Position numbers and translations under genes: made by a program. A stretch of 64,000 nt of DNA from NCBI GenBank assembly GCA_023379005.1, contig JAMCTG010000005.1, forward strand, positions 434,001-498,000, written 5' to 3'. The stretch is from Candidatus Babelota bacterium (GTDB lineage: Bacteria > Babelota > Babeliae > Babelales > Babelaceae). Below the pieces are notes generated by a model, which did no database searches, was not told the origin of the DNA, and saw only the letters and a program-made list of their open reading frames with translations. Positions 1-6,910 of the stretch are shown here, piece by piece. Numbering within the stretch: the first letter of the stretch is position 1; each line of letters starts with the position of its first letter.

Positions 1-373
1 GGCAAATTATAAGACCATCAGCTCCAGTACAATAACTCGAACGAATTATTGCTCCTAAATTACGTGCATCTTGAATACTATCGAGCATTACTAAAAAAGG
101 ACTTTGTTTAGAATCAAAAAATTTAGATCTAAAAACAAATGGCGAAGTTACACCAACAAGAGATTGATGGTCGGTATTGCCAACCATTTTGTCCAGTACC
201 TCTTTTTTTACATACTGGATTTGGGTATGTGGTTTTAATAGTGGAGCAATTTCTGCAAAAGCTTTTGGCTCGGGCTTTGTTGTATAAAGAGTATAAATTT
301 TTCTTTTGCCAGCTTTTAAAAGTTCAATTATTGGATGAACACCATAAACTATGTCTTGTAAATTTTTTGTCAT
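1..373 (-). CDS. rlmB: 23S rRNA 2'-O-methyltransferase, TrmH/SpoU family (RlmB-like), 5' part only
   Basis: The minus strand reads open from an ATG at 373 off the left edge, giving 124 codons. The protein starts MTKNLQDIVYGVHPIIELLK, the usual start of the small substrate-binding domain of RlmB/TrmH-type methylases. It then enters the SPOUT domain with LDSIQDARNLGAIIRSS (about residues 99-115), which matches family motif 1 (LD-x-IxDPxNxGAIxR). Enzymes of this family methylate a ribose 2'-OH in 23S rRNA with SAM; RlmB acts on G2251. The knot-forming motifs 2 and 3 lie outside the window, so the exact target cannot be judged. It is the last gene of the minus-strand run that includes the five secreted proteins to its right, 3 nt beyond the stop of the nearest one. 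Family assignment is firm; RlmB specifically is likely. Confidence 0.85.
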   Translation of the reverse strand, partial: MTKNLQDIVYGVHPIIELLKAGKRKIYTLYTTKPEPKAFAEIAPLLKPHTQIQYVKKEVLDKMVGNTDHQSLVGVTSPFVFRSKFFDSKQSPFLVMLDSIQDARNLGAIIRSSYCTGADGLIIC

Positions 374-376
374 AAA

Positions 377-883
377 TTACTTATTTAAATTTGCTACTAA
401 AGTAATTACTGCTGGATGTGGTTTATAGTTATCATCTACTAATCCCAGTTCTTTCAATTTCTTTTTGCTACCAGCCCAATCTATTTTAAAATTTGAATTT
501 TGACATGCTTGCAACAAATCTCCATATGCTAATATACTAGTCGGATCTTTATCTATTAATGCTTCATTTTGCAATCTTGCAAAAGGCTCTATTAAAATAT
601 CCTGCATCGGATCTACTAATTCTTGTTTTTGCAATTTCTCAGAAGGTTCTTTTAAAGCATTCTGCAAATCCTGAGAAACAAAATCTGCATTATTATTTTT
701 AGAAGAAACTAGCGCAACAGATTTTAAAAAGTTTATATTTTTTATAACTTTTGTAATGTCTTTAGAATGTAATTCGGAATTATTTTCAATAAGATTAAGA
801 TATGAATCATCATCAGAATCAGAATCATGTTTCATAGCAATTGTCGAACTGATAATTAATAAAGAAATTAATAATTTTTTCAT
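377..883 (-). CDS. small secreted protein, copy 1 of a five-gene tandem family
   Basis: 168 aa with an N-terminal signal peptide (MKKLLISLLIISSTIAM). An acidic stretch follows (HDSDSDDDS, about residues 19-27). The C-terminal third carries the family signature: DPTSILAYGDLLQAC, then NFKI, then LKELGLVDDNYKPHPAV near the end. The middle holds two or three copies of a short unit (QDLQNAL-KEPSEKLQKQEL, QDILIEPFARLQNEAL), so copy 1 has lengthened internally. I know no named domain for it. The family context suggests an exported product of the same kind as the four genes upstream of it. It is the last and longest of the array, 12 nt downstream of the next copy. Function unknown. Confidence 0.8.
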   Translation of the reverse strand: MKKLLISLLIISSTIAMKHDSDSDDDSYLNLIENNSELHSKDITKVIKNINFLKSVALVSSKNNNADFVSQDLQNALKEPSEKLQKQELVDPMQDILIEPFARLQNEALIDKDPTSILAYGDLLQACQNSNFKIDWAGSKKKLKELGLVDDNYKPHPAVITLVANLNK

Positions 884-895
884 AATATAATACTC

Positions 896-1315
896 TCAAA
901 AATTTATGATTTTATTTTGCAATAAAGCTTTAACTTCAGGTTTTGGCTTATAATTATAATCAATTAAACCATATTCTTTTAACAATTTTTTGCTACAGGA
1001 CAACTTAATTTCATAATCTGGATATCGACATGCTCTTAATAACTCTTCATATGCAAACTCACTAGTAGGATCTTGATTTACAATTGCTTGTCTTTGCAAT
1101 TTGTCAAAATTGGTTAAAACCTGAGAATCTTTTTGTCCTACATTATTACTAGAAGGCTTAGATAATAGTTTTCGGCATTTTGCCTCTAAAGTAAGATTTT
1201 CCGTATATTCATCATAATTATAGTTAACAATATCTCTATCATTATTAAAAACTGAATTTTTTTCCATAGCAACAATGGAACCTGCAATTAATGATAAAAT
1301 TAATAATTTTTTCAT
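896..1315 (-). CDS. small secreted protein, copy 2 of the tandem family
   Basis: 139 aa with signal peptide MKKLLILSLIAGSIVAM. It shares with copy 1 the segment DPTSEFAYEELLRACRY, followed by KLLKEYGLIDYNYKPKPEV and a tail ALLQNK that is also found in copy 3. The region between signal peptide and signature is polar and has no recognisable domain. The C-terminal signature (L-x-x-x-GLID-x-NYKP-x-x-EVKALLQNK) is the strongest link between copies 2 and 3, so these two look like the most recent duplication. No cysteine pattern or lipobox is present. Function unknown. Confidence 0.8.
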   Translation of the reverse strand: MKKLLILSLIAGSIVAMEKNSVFNNDRDIVNYNYDEYTENLTLEAKCRKLLSKPSSNNVGQKDSQVLTNFDKLQRQAIVNQDPTSEFAYEELLRACRYPDYEIKLSCSKKLLKEYGLIDYNYKPKPEVKALLQNKIINF

Positions 1316-1332
1316 AATATAAAACTCAAAAT

Positions 1333-1731
1333 TTATGATTTGTTTTGCAATAAAGCTTTAACTTCAGATTTTGGATTATAATTATCATCAATTAAACCAA
1401 AGTCAGTCAATTTTTTTCTACTTTCTTCTGTAGTTATTTCAAAATTTGAATCTCTGCATGCTTTCTTAAGATCTCTAAAAGCTTTTATGCTTTCAGTATT
1501 ATTCGCATGACATTCATCTTCTAATTTTTTTAAAGATTTTTTAAACGATTTAATCCTTTTTTCAATTATATCATCATGAATATCATTTATTTTAGATGAA
1601 ATAAAAAACGTAAGAAAATCAGCAGCTTCTTCAGGAGAACTGAATGCCAAGTTTATATAATCAGATCCAGATTCACTTTCCATAGCTATCAAAGAACTAA
1701 CAAAAAATATAGAAATTAATAATTTTTTCAT
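1333..1731 (-). CDS. small secreted protein, copy 3 of the tandem family
   Basis: 132 aa with signal peptide MKKLLISIFFVSSLIAM. The middle is lysine-rich and probably helical (KRIKSFKKSLKKLEDE). It is followed by the family signature AFRDLKKACRDSNFEI, then RKKLTDFGLIDDNYNPKSEV and ALLQNK. Spacing to the neighbouring copies is 17 nt and 24 nt, which fits one transcript. The mature region before the signature differs almost completely from the other copies, a pattern of conserved ends and divergent middle. Function unknown. Confidence 0.8.
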   Translation of the reverse strand: MKKLLISIFFVSSLIAMESESGSDYINLAFSSPEEAADFLTFFISSKINDIHDDIIEKRIKSFKKSLKKLEDECHANNTESIKAFRDLKKACRDSNFEITTEESRKKLTDFGLIDDNYNPKSEVKALLQNKS

Positions 1732-1755
1732 AATAAATATCTTTCAAAACTCTTT

Positions 1756-2148
1756 TTAAACTTTGATTCTTCTTATTGTTGCCATAATTTGAGGATTATT
1801 TTTAAAGAATGCTTTTACTTCATCATAAACTTTACCATTTTTATCTACCAATTTTAATTTCTCTAACATTGGTAAACTGCTTAGCGAATCAATTTTATGT
1901 AATTTTTCATTTAATACTGCTAATGAAAGATCCAACTGTGCAGAAATACCTTCATGACTATGATCAGCCAATAATTTCCTTATGTTAGTAACCATATTAT
2001 TGCTTAATTCTTTATTATCTAATTCTTTAGCACAAACATCTGCCAATTCCTGCAATTTTGATGCAGTTTCTTGAAAATGAACATGTTTTTTCATAGATAA
2101 AATATTAAAAGTGCTCATCAAAAATAAAGAGATCATTAACTTTTTCAT
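1756..2148 (-). CDS. small secreted protein, divergent copy 4 of the tandem family
   Basis: 130 aa with signal peptide MKKLMISLFLMSTFNILSM. The C-terminal signature is recognisable but degraded: LEKLKLVDKNGKVYDEVKAFFKN replaces LKELGLID-NYKP-EVKALL. The AC-x-NF element is missing. The mature region is predicted to be mostly helical (TASKLQELADVCAKELDNKEL). Membership in the family rests on the signal peptide, size, position and the C-terminal motif, so it is weaker than for the other copies. Function unknown. Confidence 0.72.
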   Translation of the reverse strand: MKKLMISLFLMSTFNILSMKKHVHFQETASKLQELADVCAKELDNKELSNNMVTNIRKLLADHSHEGISAQLDLSLAVLNEKLHKIDSLSSLPMLEKLKLVDKNGKVYDEVKAFFKNNPQIMATIRRIKV

Positions 2149-2179
2149 GTAATTAATTCCTTTCTGCTAATAGTTAATT

Positions 2180-2515
2180 TTATTTTTTAAAATGATTTAT
2201 AACAACTTGAACTGGTTTGTCATTTGAATCAATCAAACCTAATCTTGCCAATTCCTGTCTAATATGCTGATTTTTAATTTTAAAATTTGGTTTTTTACAT
2301 AACTTACTAAGAACATTTAATGCATCTTGACTTAAATGGCTATTTTTTGCTTCAGCCATTAGAGAATCAAGTCTATGCTTTTGCAAAGTTACTAACAAAT
2401 CTCCAACATTAAAAGTTCCATACTCTTCAAATACAAATTGTTCAATTTCACTTAATTCCATCGATAAAACAGTTTTAAAGGAAATTAACAATAAAGAAAT
2501 TATAAGTTTTTTCAT
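2180..2515 (-). CDS. small secreted protein, copy 5 and first gene of the tandem family
   Basis: 111 aa with signal peptide MKKLIISLLLISFKTVLSM. The signature is clear: ALNVLSKLCKKPNFKI, then RQELARLGLIDSNDKPVQVV. It is the shortest copy and the first to be transcribed. About 205 nt of AT-rich DNA separates it from the divergent gene at 2721, so a promoter for the whole run probably lies there; I could not pick a convincing minus-strand -35/-10 pair. Function unknown. Confidence 0.78.
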   Translation of the reverse strand: MKKLIISLLLISFKTVLSMELSEIEQFVFEEYGTFNVGDLLVTLQKHRLDSLMAEAKNSHLSQDALNVLSKLCKKPNFKIKNQHIRQELARLGLIDSNDKPVQVVINHFKK

Positions 2516-2638
2516 TTGATTGAGCCTTTTAAATTGTAAAAAAACATCTATATATTAACAAAAAAACCAACTTTTTATAATTTTTTCATTAAAATAACGG
2601 TTTTCTCTGAAAATCACATATTTTTTGATAATTTTTTA

Positions 2639-2669
2639 TTGACAAATGTTTAAATTTTATCAATATTAA
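2639..2669 (+). promoter_or_regulatory. probable sigma70-type promoter for the SPFH gene
   Basis: A perfect TTGACA box (2639-2644) is followed after 19 nt by TATTAA (2664-2669), or after 17 nt by AATATT. It lies about 50 nt upstream of the start at 2721, which has its own ribosome binding site (GAAGGGA at about 2709). The spacing is slightly long if TATTAA is the -10 box, so the exact -10 is uncertain. Confidence 0.55.
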
Positions 2670-2720
2670 TTTATAGAAAAATAATATTATAAACGTTATA
2701 AAATTCTCGGAAGGGATTCC

Positions 2721-3524
2721 ATGGAAGAAAGAAATATAGCAATCTTTGGATTTCTTACAGTTTTAGGCGCACTTTTAGCTTGGACAGTATATTCAAATGC
2801 TCCTTTTTACATCGTAGAACCTGGTCAAACAGCTTTACACTTAAGACTAGGAAGATTTGTTCAAGCCCATGAAGTCTCAGGTTGTTATTTTAAAATGCCT
2901 GCTATAGATTCAGTAATTTACATAAATAATCGTATCTGCAAAACAGTTATTGAAACAACTGCTCTTTCTAAAGATTTGCAATTTGTCTCTATTGGTGTGG
3001 CTATAAACTACAAAATAAATAACGCAATTGAACTTTACAAAACTGTCGGTACAGATTTTGAAAAAGTAATCATCGATCCATTTGCACAAGAAAGTATTAA
3101 AGCTGTTGTGGCAAAATATACAGCCGAAGACTTAATTCAGTTCAGACATGATGCTAAAGAAAAAGTATATTCAGAACTAAAAAGTAGATTATTGCCATTA
3201 AATATAACTTTAATCGATTTTAACTTTGTTCATTCAGATTTTTCTCCAGATTTTATAAAAGCTGTTGAAGAAAAACAAATTGCTGAACAAAGCGCAAAAA
3301 CTGCTAAAAATTTAACAGAAAAAGTAAAAGAAGAAGTTATACAAACAAGATCAAGAGCAGATGCAGAAGCATACTCTCTAAAGATTAAAAAAGAATCTGT
3401 TACTGCTGAACTTATTGCATTAAAAAAAGCAGAAGCCCTAATTAAGGCAATTGAAAAATGGGATGGCAAACTTCCTCATGTTTCCGGTGGAAATACCCCA
3501 TTTATTAATTTAAATGACATATAA
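2721..3524 (+). CDS. prohibitin-like SPFH/band 7 membrane protein
   Basis: 267 aa. One N-terminal membrane anchor (about residues 7-25, IAIFGFLTVLGALLAWTVY) is followed by an SPFH/band 7 domain. Typical elements are VEPGQTALHLRLGRF, a beta-rich core, and IIDPFAQESIKAVVAKYTAEDL. A long charged coiled coil (about 180-245) comes next, and the C-terminus contains KWDGKLPHVSGG, a hallmark of the prohibitin branch. Such proteins form large ring or cage assemblies at membranes and often control the FtsH protease; no ftsH is present in this window. It heads a run with an exported hydrolase and a lipoprotein, which suggests an envelope role. The family call is firm; partner and function are inferred. 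Confidence 0.85.
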   Translation: MEERNIAIFGFLTVLGALLAWTVYSNAPFYIVEPGQTALHLRLGRFVQAHEVSGCYFKMPAIDSVIYINNRICKTVIETTALSKDLQFVSIGVAINYKINNAIELYKTVGTDFEKVIIDPFAQESIKAVVAKYTAEDLIQFRHDAKEKVYSELKSRLLPLNITLIDFNFVHSDFSPDFIKAVEEKQIAEQSAKTAKNLTEKVKEEVIQTRSRADAEAYSLKIKKESVTAELIALKKAEALIKAIEKWDGKLPHVSGGNTPFINLNDI

Positions 3525-3534
3525 AAAAAGAATT

Positions 3535-4509
3535 ATGAATAAAAAACTGTTTATATTAGCCTATATTATTTCGCTCAATGCATTTTCTGAAGCAAAAAAA
3601 ATAGAGCTTGCCAAAGGCAATATATCTACCTTCAATAATATTTCAGTCGTTAAACATAGAGATGTAGAGACAACATATTATGTTTATGTTCACGGACTTG
3701 GTGGTAGAGGTATAAATTGTTTTCAATGGTCTCATATTGGGGTAATTAATGATTTGGCTCCGAGCAAAAATTTTATTCTTTATGATCCATTAGTTTTTTT
3801 TGATTTTCCTGATGTTTGTCCAAAATTATTTAATCCTTCTAAAACTGATTTAGGTCAAACAACAGAATTATCATATTTAAAACAAAATTTTAAAGATTTA
3901 TTAAGCATAATTGAGCCGGAAAGTAAAATCGTTATTTCTGGAGTTTCTCGTGGCGCTGCGATCATTATTAATTTAATGAATATGCTCGAAGAAGAAGAAC
4001 AAAACAGAATTGCGATGTTAATTCTAGAATCTCCATTTGATCATGTACTTAATGTTATAAAAAATGTCATTGGAAAAATGTATCAAGATTGGAATCCTTT
4101 CATGCAAATAACTGCATCGTGGAGTTTTCAAAAATTATTTCCAAATGTAGATATTAATGGACCTGCACCAATTGATAATGTAATAAAAATACCAAAACAT
4201 ATCCCTGTAATTTTTATTCATTCTCTAAAAGATAAATTAATAAATATAAATTCTTCTCGAAGACTTTATTCAAGATTAATTCAAAATGGGCATGAACATG
4301 CTTATTATTTGGAGCTTGAAGATGGTGAACATGCTCGTCTTTTATGGCAAAATCATGGACCAACTTATCAAGCGATAATCCATGCTTTATATCAAAAATA
4401 TAATTTGGAACACGATCTAGAGCTTGCAACTAAGGGTAAAAATCATTTACACAAGTGCCAACCAAGTGATCACTACATTCAGCAACTAATAAAAAAAACT
4501 AGATTTTAG
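3535..4509 (+). CDS. exported alpha/beta-hydrolase
   Basis: 324 aa from the ATG at 3535. I prefer this start because it places a signal peptide (MNKKLFILAYIISLNAFSEA) at the N-terminus; an in-frame ATG at 3514 would overlap the upstream gene and add only seven residues. Hydrolase landmarks are VHGLGGRG (about 52-59, oxyanion region), the nucleophile elbow GVSRG with Ser138, a late Asp in KDKLININ and a His in DGEHARLL. The exported location suggests an esterase, lipase or peptidase acting in the periplasm or outside the cell. The substrate cannot be told. It follows the SPFH gene by 10 nt and precedes the lipoprotein by 7 nt, so the three probably form an operon. Confidence 0.75.
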   Translation: MNKKLFILAYIISLNAFSEAKKIELAKGNISTFNNISVVKHRDVETTYYVYVHGLGGRGINCFQWSHIGVINDLAPSKNFILYDPLVFFDFPDVCPKLFNPSKTDLGQTTELSYLKQNFKDLLSIIEPESKIVISGVSRGAAIIINLMNMLEEEEQNRIAMLILESPFDHVLNVIKNVIGKMYQDWNPFMQITASWSFQKLFPNVDINGPAPIDNVIKIPKHIPVIFIHSLKDKLININSSRRLYSRLIQNGHEHAYYLELEDGEHARLLWQNHGPTYQAIIHALYQKYNLEHDLELATKGKNHLHKCQPSDHYIQQLIKKTRF

Positions 4510-4516
4510 GAGCAAA

Positions 4517-5263
4517 ATGGGGGTTAAAAATTTATTACCAGTAATATTAATTTTTATATCCGGATGCTTGCATCAAGCGCCTAAAAGACTAAAAAAAATA
4601 GACATCAACAGTATTTCATCCAATTTTAAAGAAACAAAAGATAATGTGACTTTGGAAGTTACAAATATTGATGAAAAATGCAAAGATTTTTTTGGCAAAG
4701 ATTTAAGACCTGCAAAAATCAATACGTTACTTTTTACAATTAAAAATACTAGCGACAATGTAGTTTCTTTAAAATCAGATAATTTAGGTATTAAAACTAG
4801 AGATCCTCAAAAAGTTTTGAGTAAACTTTCAATGTCAACAAAATCAAAGTTATTAGCAGAAAGCGTATTATACGTTGGAATTGCCAGTTTTATTGTAATT
4901 CCAATTATAATAACTTCGATGATGGTTTCAATTACTGCATTTATTTATATGTTGGCTGGCTCTACTACAACAGGAACATTTATGGGGTTAGGTTCAGGAT
5001 TAATCGGTTTAGGCTGTAGTTGTTTGATATTAGCGGGACCCTTTTTGATTGTTGATTCGGGATTACATTCAGCACAAAATAATCAAGAGCTAAGAACGAC
5101 TTTTGAAAAGAATACATTAATCTCAAATAATAAATTATCTATTCAACCTTCTAATGATTTAAGTTTTGTAGTTTTTGTTGATAGAAAAAATTATAAAAAG
5201 AATTTCAACGTCATTTTAGAAAATAGTTTAAATCAAAAAATTGATTTTGAAATAAAGCTGTAA
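4517..5263 (+). CDS. lipoprotein with a glycine-rich hydrophobic central region, unknown function
   Basis: 248 aa. The N-terminus (MGVKNLLPVILIFISGCLHQ) has a lipobox with Cys17. Residues about 113-180 are strongly hydrophobic, forming two likely membrane segments separated by a Gly/Thr-rich stretch (STTTGTFMGLGSGLIGLG). The flanking regions are polar and beta-like. I recognise no domain. It is the last gene of the run that starts with the SPFH protein and ends just before the hairpin at 5280. A lipid-anchored protein with internal membrane segments is unusual; some segments may instead be a buried hydrophobic core. Function unknown. Confidence 0.7.
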   Translation: MGVKNLLPVILIFISGCLHQAPKRLKKIDINSISSNFKETKDNVTLEVTNIDEKCKDFFGKDLRPAKINTLLFTIKNTSDNVVSLKSDNLGIKTRDPQKVLSKLSMSTKSKLLAESVLYVGIASFIVIPIIITSMMVSITAFIYMLAGSTTTGTFMGLGSGLIGLGCSCLILAGPFLIVDSGLHSAQNNQELRTTFEKNTLISNNKLSIQPSNDLSFVVFVDRKNYKKNFNVILENSLNQKIDFEIKL

Positions 5264-5279
5264 AAAATCTTTAAAATTT

Positions 5280-5319
5280 AAGATCCCTTATATTATAAAT
5301 AAATAAAAGGGATCTTTTT
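5280..5319 (+). promoter_or_regulatory. hairpin that contains the ribosome binding site of the next gene, and resembles a terminator
   Basis: Two perfect 10-nt arms, AAGATCCCTT (5280-5289) and AAGGGATCTT (5307-5316), enclose a 17-nt AT-only loop and run into a short T tract. The right arm contains the AAGGGA that should serve as Shine-Dalgarno for the ATG at 5321. It could end transcription of the lipoprotein operon, or mask the ribosome binding site of the phosphoribosyltransferase, or both. Confidence 0.65.
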
Positions 5320-5320
5320 C

Positions 5321-5947
5321 ATGTTCAAAGATAGATTCGATGCAGCAGAACAACTAGCTGAAAAATTATCAAATTATAAAGACAATAAAGATGTCATAAT
5401 TCTTGCGATACCACGTGGAGCGCTTGAGATTGGTTATGTCTTGGCAAAAAAATTAAATGCCCCATTAGATATCGCATTTTCAAAAAAAATTGGTGCTCCA
5501 GAAGAACCCGAGTTTGCAATTGGTGCTGTGGGTTTACAAACAGAATTCGTAAATGAACCTTATAAAAAAATTATATCCGCGTATATTCAAGACCAAATCA
5601 AAATCATAAGACAAAATTTAAAAGCTCGATATTTTAAATACAAGGGCGATGAAAAACCTTTAAGTCTTAAAGATAAAATTGTAATAATAGTTGATGATGG
5701 AATAGCAACGGGTACAACAATGCTACTTACAATAAAATTAGTCAAAATGGAAAATCCCCAAAAAATTATCGTAGCTGTGCCAGTTGCTCCAAAAATGGCT
5801 ATAGAAAAAATAACAAAAGAAGTAGATGAAATCATATGTCTTGATACGCCAGAATTTTTTTTTGGTATAAGCCAGTTTTACCAAAGATTTCCACAAGTAG
5901 AAGATGACCAAGCTATAAAACTTTTACATGAGGCAAACAAAAAATGA
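5321..5947 (+). CDS. predicted phosphoribosyltransferase (COG1926-like)
   Basis: 208 aa, full length. It begins MFKDRFDAAEQLAEKLSNYK and has IPRGALEIGYVLAKKLNAPLD and KKIGAPEEPEFAIGAVG, all typical of the stand-alone phosphoribosyltransferase family COG1926. The PRPP-binding loop is IVDDGIATGTTM (about 124-135). These enzymes transfer phosphoribosyl groups, but the acceptor base is not established for this branch. It overlaps the PRPP synthetase gene by 4 nt (ATGA), so substrate-making and substrate-using genes are translationally coupled. Its own ribosome binding site is inside the hairpin at 5280-5319. Confidence 0.85.
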   Translation: MFKDRFDAAEQLAEKLSNYKDNKDVIILAIPRGALEIGYVLAKKLNAPLDIAFSKKIGAPEEPEFAIGAVGLQTEFVNEPYKKIISAYIQDQIKIIRQNLKARYFKYKGDEKPLSLKDKIVIIVDDGIATGTTMLLTIKLVKMENPQKIIVAVPVAPKMAIEKITKEVDEIICLDTPEFFFGISQFYQRFPQVEDDQAIKLLHEANKK

Positions 5948-6786
5948 TTTTTTATACAACTTCAGCCAAAAGGTTTGCAAAAACAATTAATGATGAAGCT
6001 AAATTTTTATTAAAACAATTTAGCGATGGTGAAACTTATTTAAAAATCGAAGAAGATATTGATAATAAAACAGTTTGGATTATATCAAGTACACAGTCAC
6101 CAAATGACAATTTAATTGAATTAATTTTTCTAATTGATGCGATTTCGAATATGGACTTAAAAATTAATCTTTTAATTACATATTTTGGATATGCAAGGCA
6201 AGATAAACCTAAAAAAGGTGAGCCAGCAAGTGCAAAAATAATTTTAAATATTTTAAAAAATTATAATTTAAACAAATTCTTAATTTTACACATTCATGAT
6301 GATGCACTCACCAACATCTTAAAATTTGAAGATATAATTCTTTTTGATTTTTTTAATGAAATTATAAAATTACATAACATTGAGATAATTATCGCTCCAG
6401 ATAAAGGAGCAAAAAAATTAGTTGAAACACTGGCAAAAGTAAATAATTGCGGGACAGGTTTTATCGAAAAATTCCGACCTGAGCAAGAACATGCCGAAAT
6501 AATAAAATTTACTGGTGATGCCAAAAACAAAAATGTTTTAATTGTCGATGATTTAATTGCTACAGGAACAACACTTTTAAATGCAGCACGAGTATTATAT
6601 GAACATGGAGCAAAAGATATTTGTATTGCTGCAACACATGGAATTTTTACCGAAAATTCTGTACCCGCATTTGAAAAAAGCAAAATTAATAAAATTTACG
6701 TTACTAACTCTGTCAGAGATAATATTAATTCGGAAAAAATTGTTATAAAAGATATATCTATGTTATTAAAAAAATTATTGAAATAA
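5944..6786 (+). CDS. prs: ribose-phosphate pyrophosphokinase (PRPP synthetase), short divergent form
   Basis: 280 aa, shorter than the usual bacterial enzyme of about 315 aa and closer in length to archaeal-type forms. Recognised motifs are FSDGETYLKI (about 26-35), YFGYARQDKPKKGEPASAK (flexible loop and ribose/ATP site), HIHDD (metal-binding region), APDKGAKKL, and the PRPP loop IVDDLIATGTTLLNAA. The enzyme makes PRPP from ribose 5-phosphate and ATP for nucleotide and NAD synthesis. The start overlaps the upstream stop (ATGA). The family is certain; assignment to a particular class is inference from length and motif divergence. Confidence 0.88.
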   Translation: MIFYTTSAKRFAKTINDEAKFLLKQFSDGETYLKIEEDIDNKTVWIISSTQSPNDNLIELIFLIDAISNMDLKINLLITYFGYARQDKPKKGEPASAKIILNILKNYNLNKFLILHIHDDALTNILKFEDIILFDFFNEIIKLHNIEIIIAPDKGAKKLVETLAKVNNCGTGFIEKFRPEQEHAEIIKFTGDAKNKNVLIVDDLIATGTTLLNAARVLYEHGAKDICIAATHGIFTENSVPAFEKSKINKIYVTNSVRDNINSEKIVIKDISMLLKKLLK

Positions 6787-6861
6787 TTTTTTTAAATTTT
6801 GCGTCTTATTAAAAATGATTTTAAAATAACTTTATAATATGTTTTAAAAAATCATATTATT

Positions 6862-6891
6862 GGGGGTCCCCAAAAATTTGGATTTTTGGGG
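6862..6891 (+). promoter_or_regulatory. G/C-tract hairpin in the leader of the methyltransferase-glycosyltransferase gene
   Basis: A GGGGG tract is followed by perfect 10-nt arms CCCCAAAAAT (6868-6877) and ATTTTTGGGG (6882-6891) around a TTGG loop. It sits 19 nt upstream of the start at 6911, whose SD is GGAG at 6901-6904. G/C runs of this kind are rare in this AT-rich window. A related GGGGGCCCCAAAAA tract occurs just after the gene. A role as transcript-leader structure or insertion scar is inferred. Confidence 0.5.
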
Positions 6892-6910
6892 TAACTAACT
6901 GGAGAAAAAG

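Noticed and set aside
139-375. Plus-strand ORF of 78 codons at the left end
   Set aside because: It lies opposite the clear RlmB-type methylase reading on the minus strand and shows no protein motif.
377-2515. CRISPR-like or tandem-repeat array
   Set aside because: The regular spacing comes from paralogous genes of different length; there are no identical direct repeats with unique spacers.
3514-3534. Upstream start for the exported hydrolase
   Set aside because: It would overlap the SPFH gene and put seven residues ahead of a normal signal peptide; the ATG at 3535 is a better choice.
4517-5263. Antibiotic-type bacteriocin or pore-forming toxin
   Set aside because: The Gly-rich hydrophobic centre is suggestive, but the protein is a lipoprotein of 248 aa with no leader motif and no immunity or transport genes nearby.
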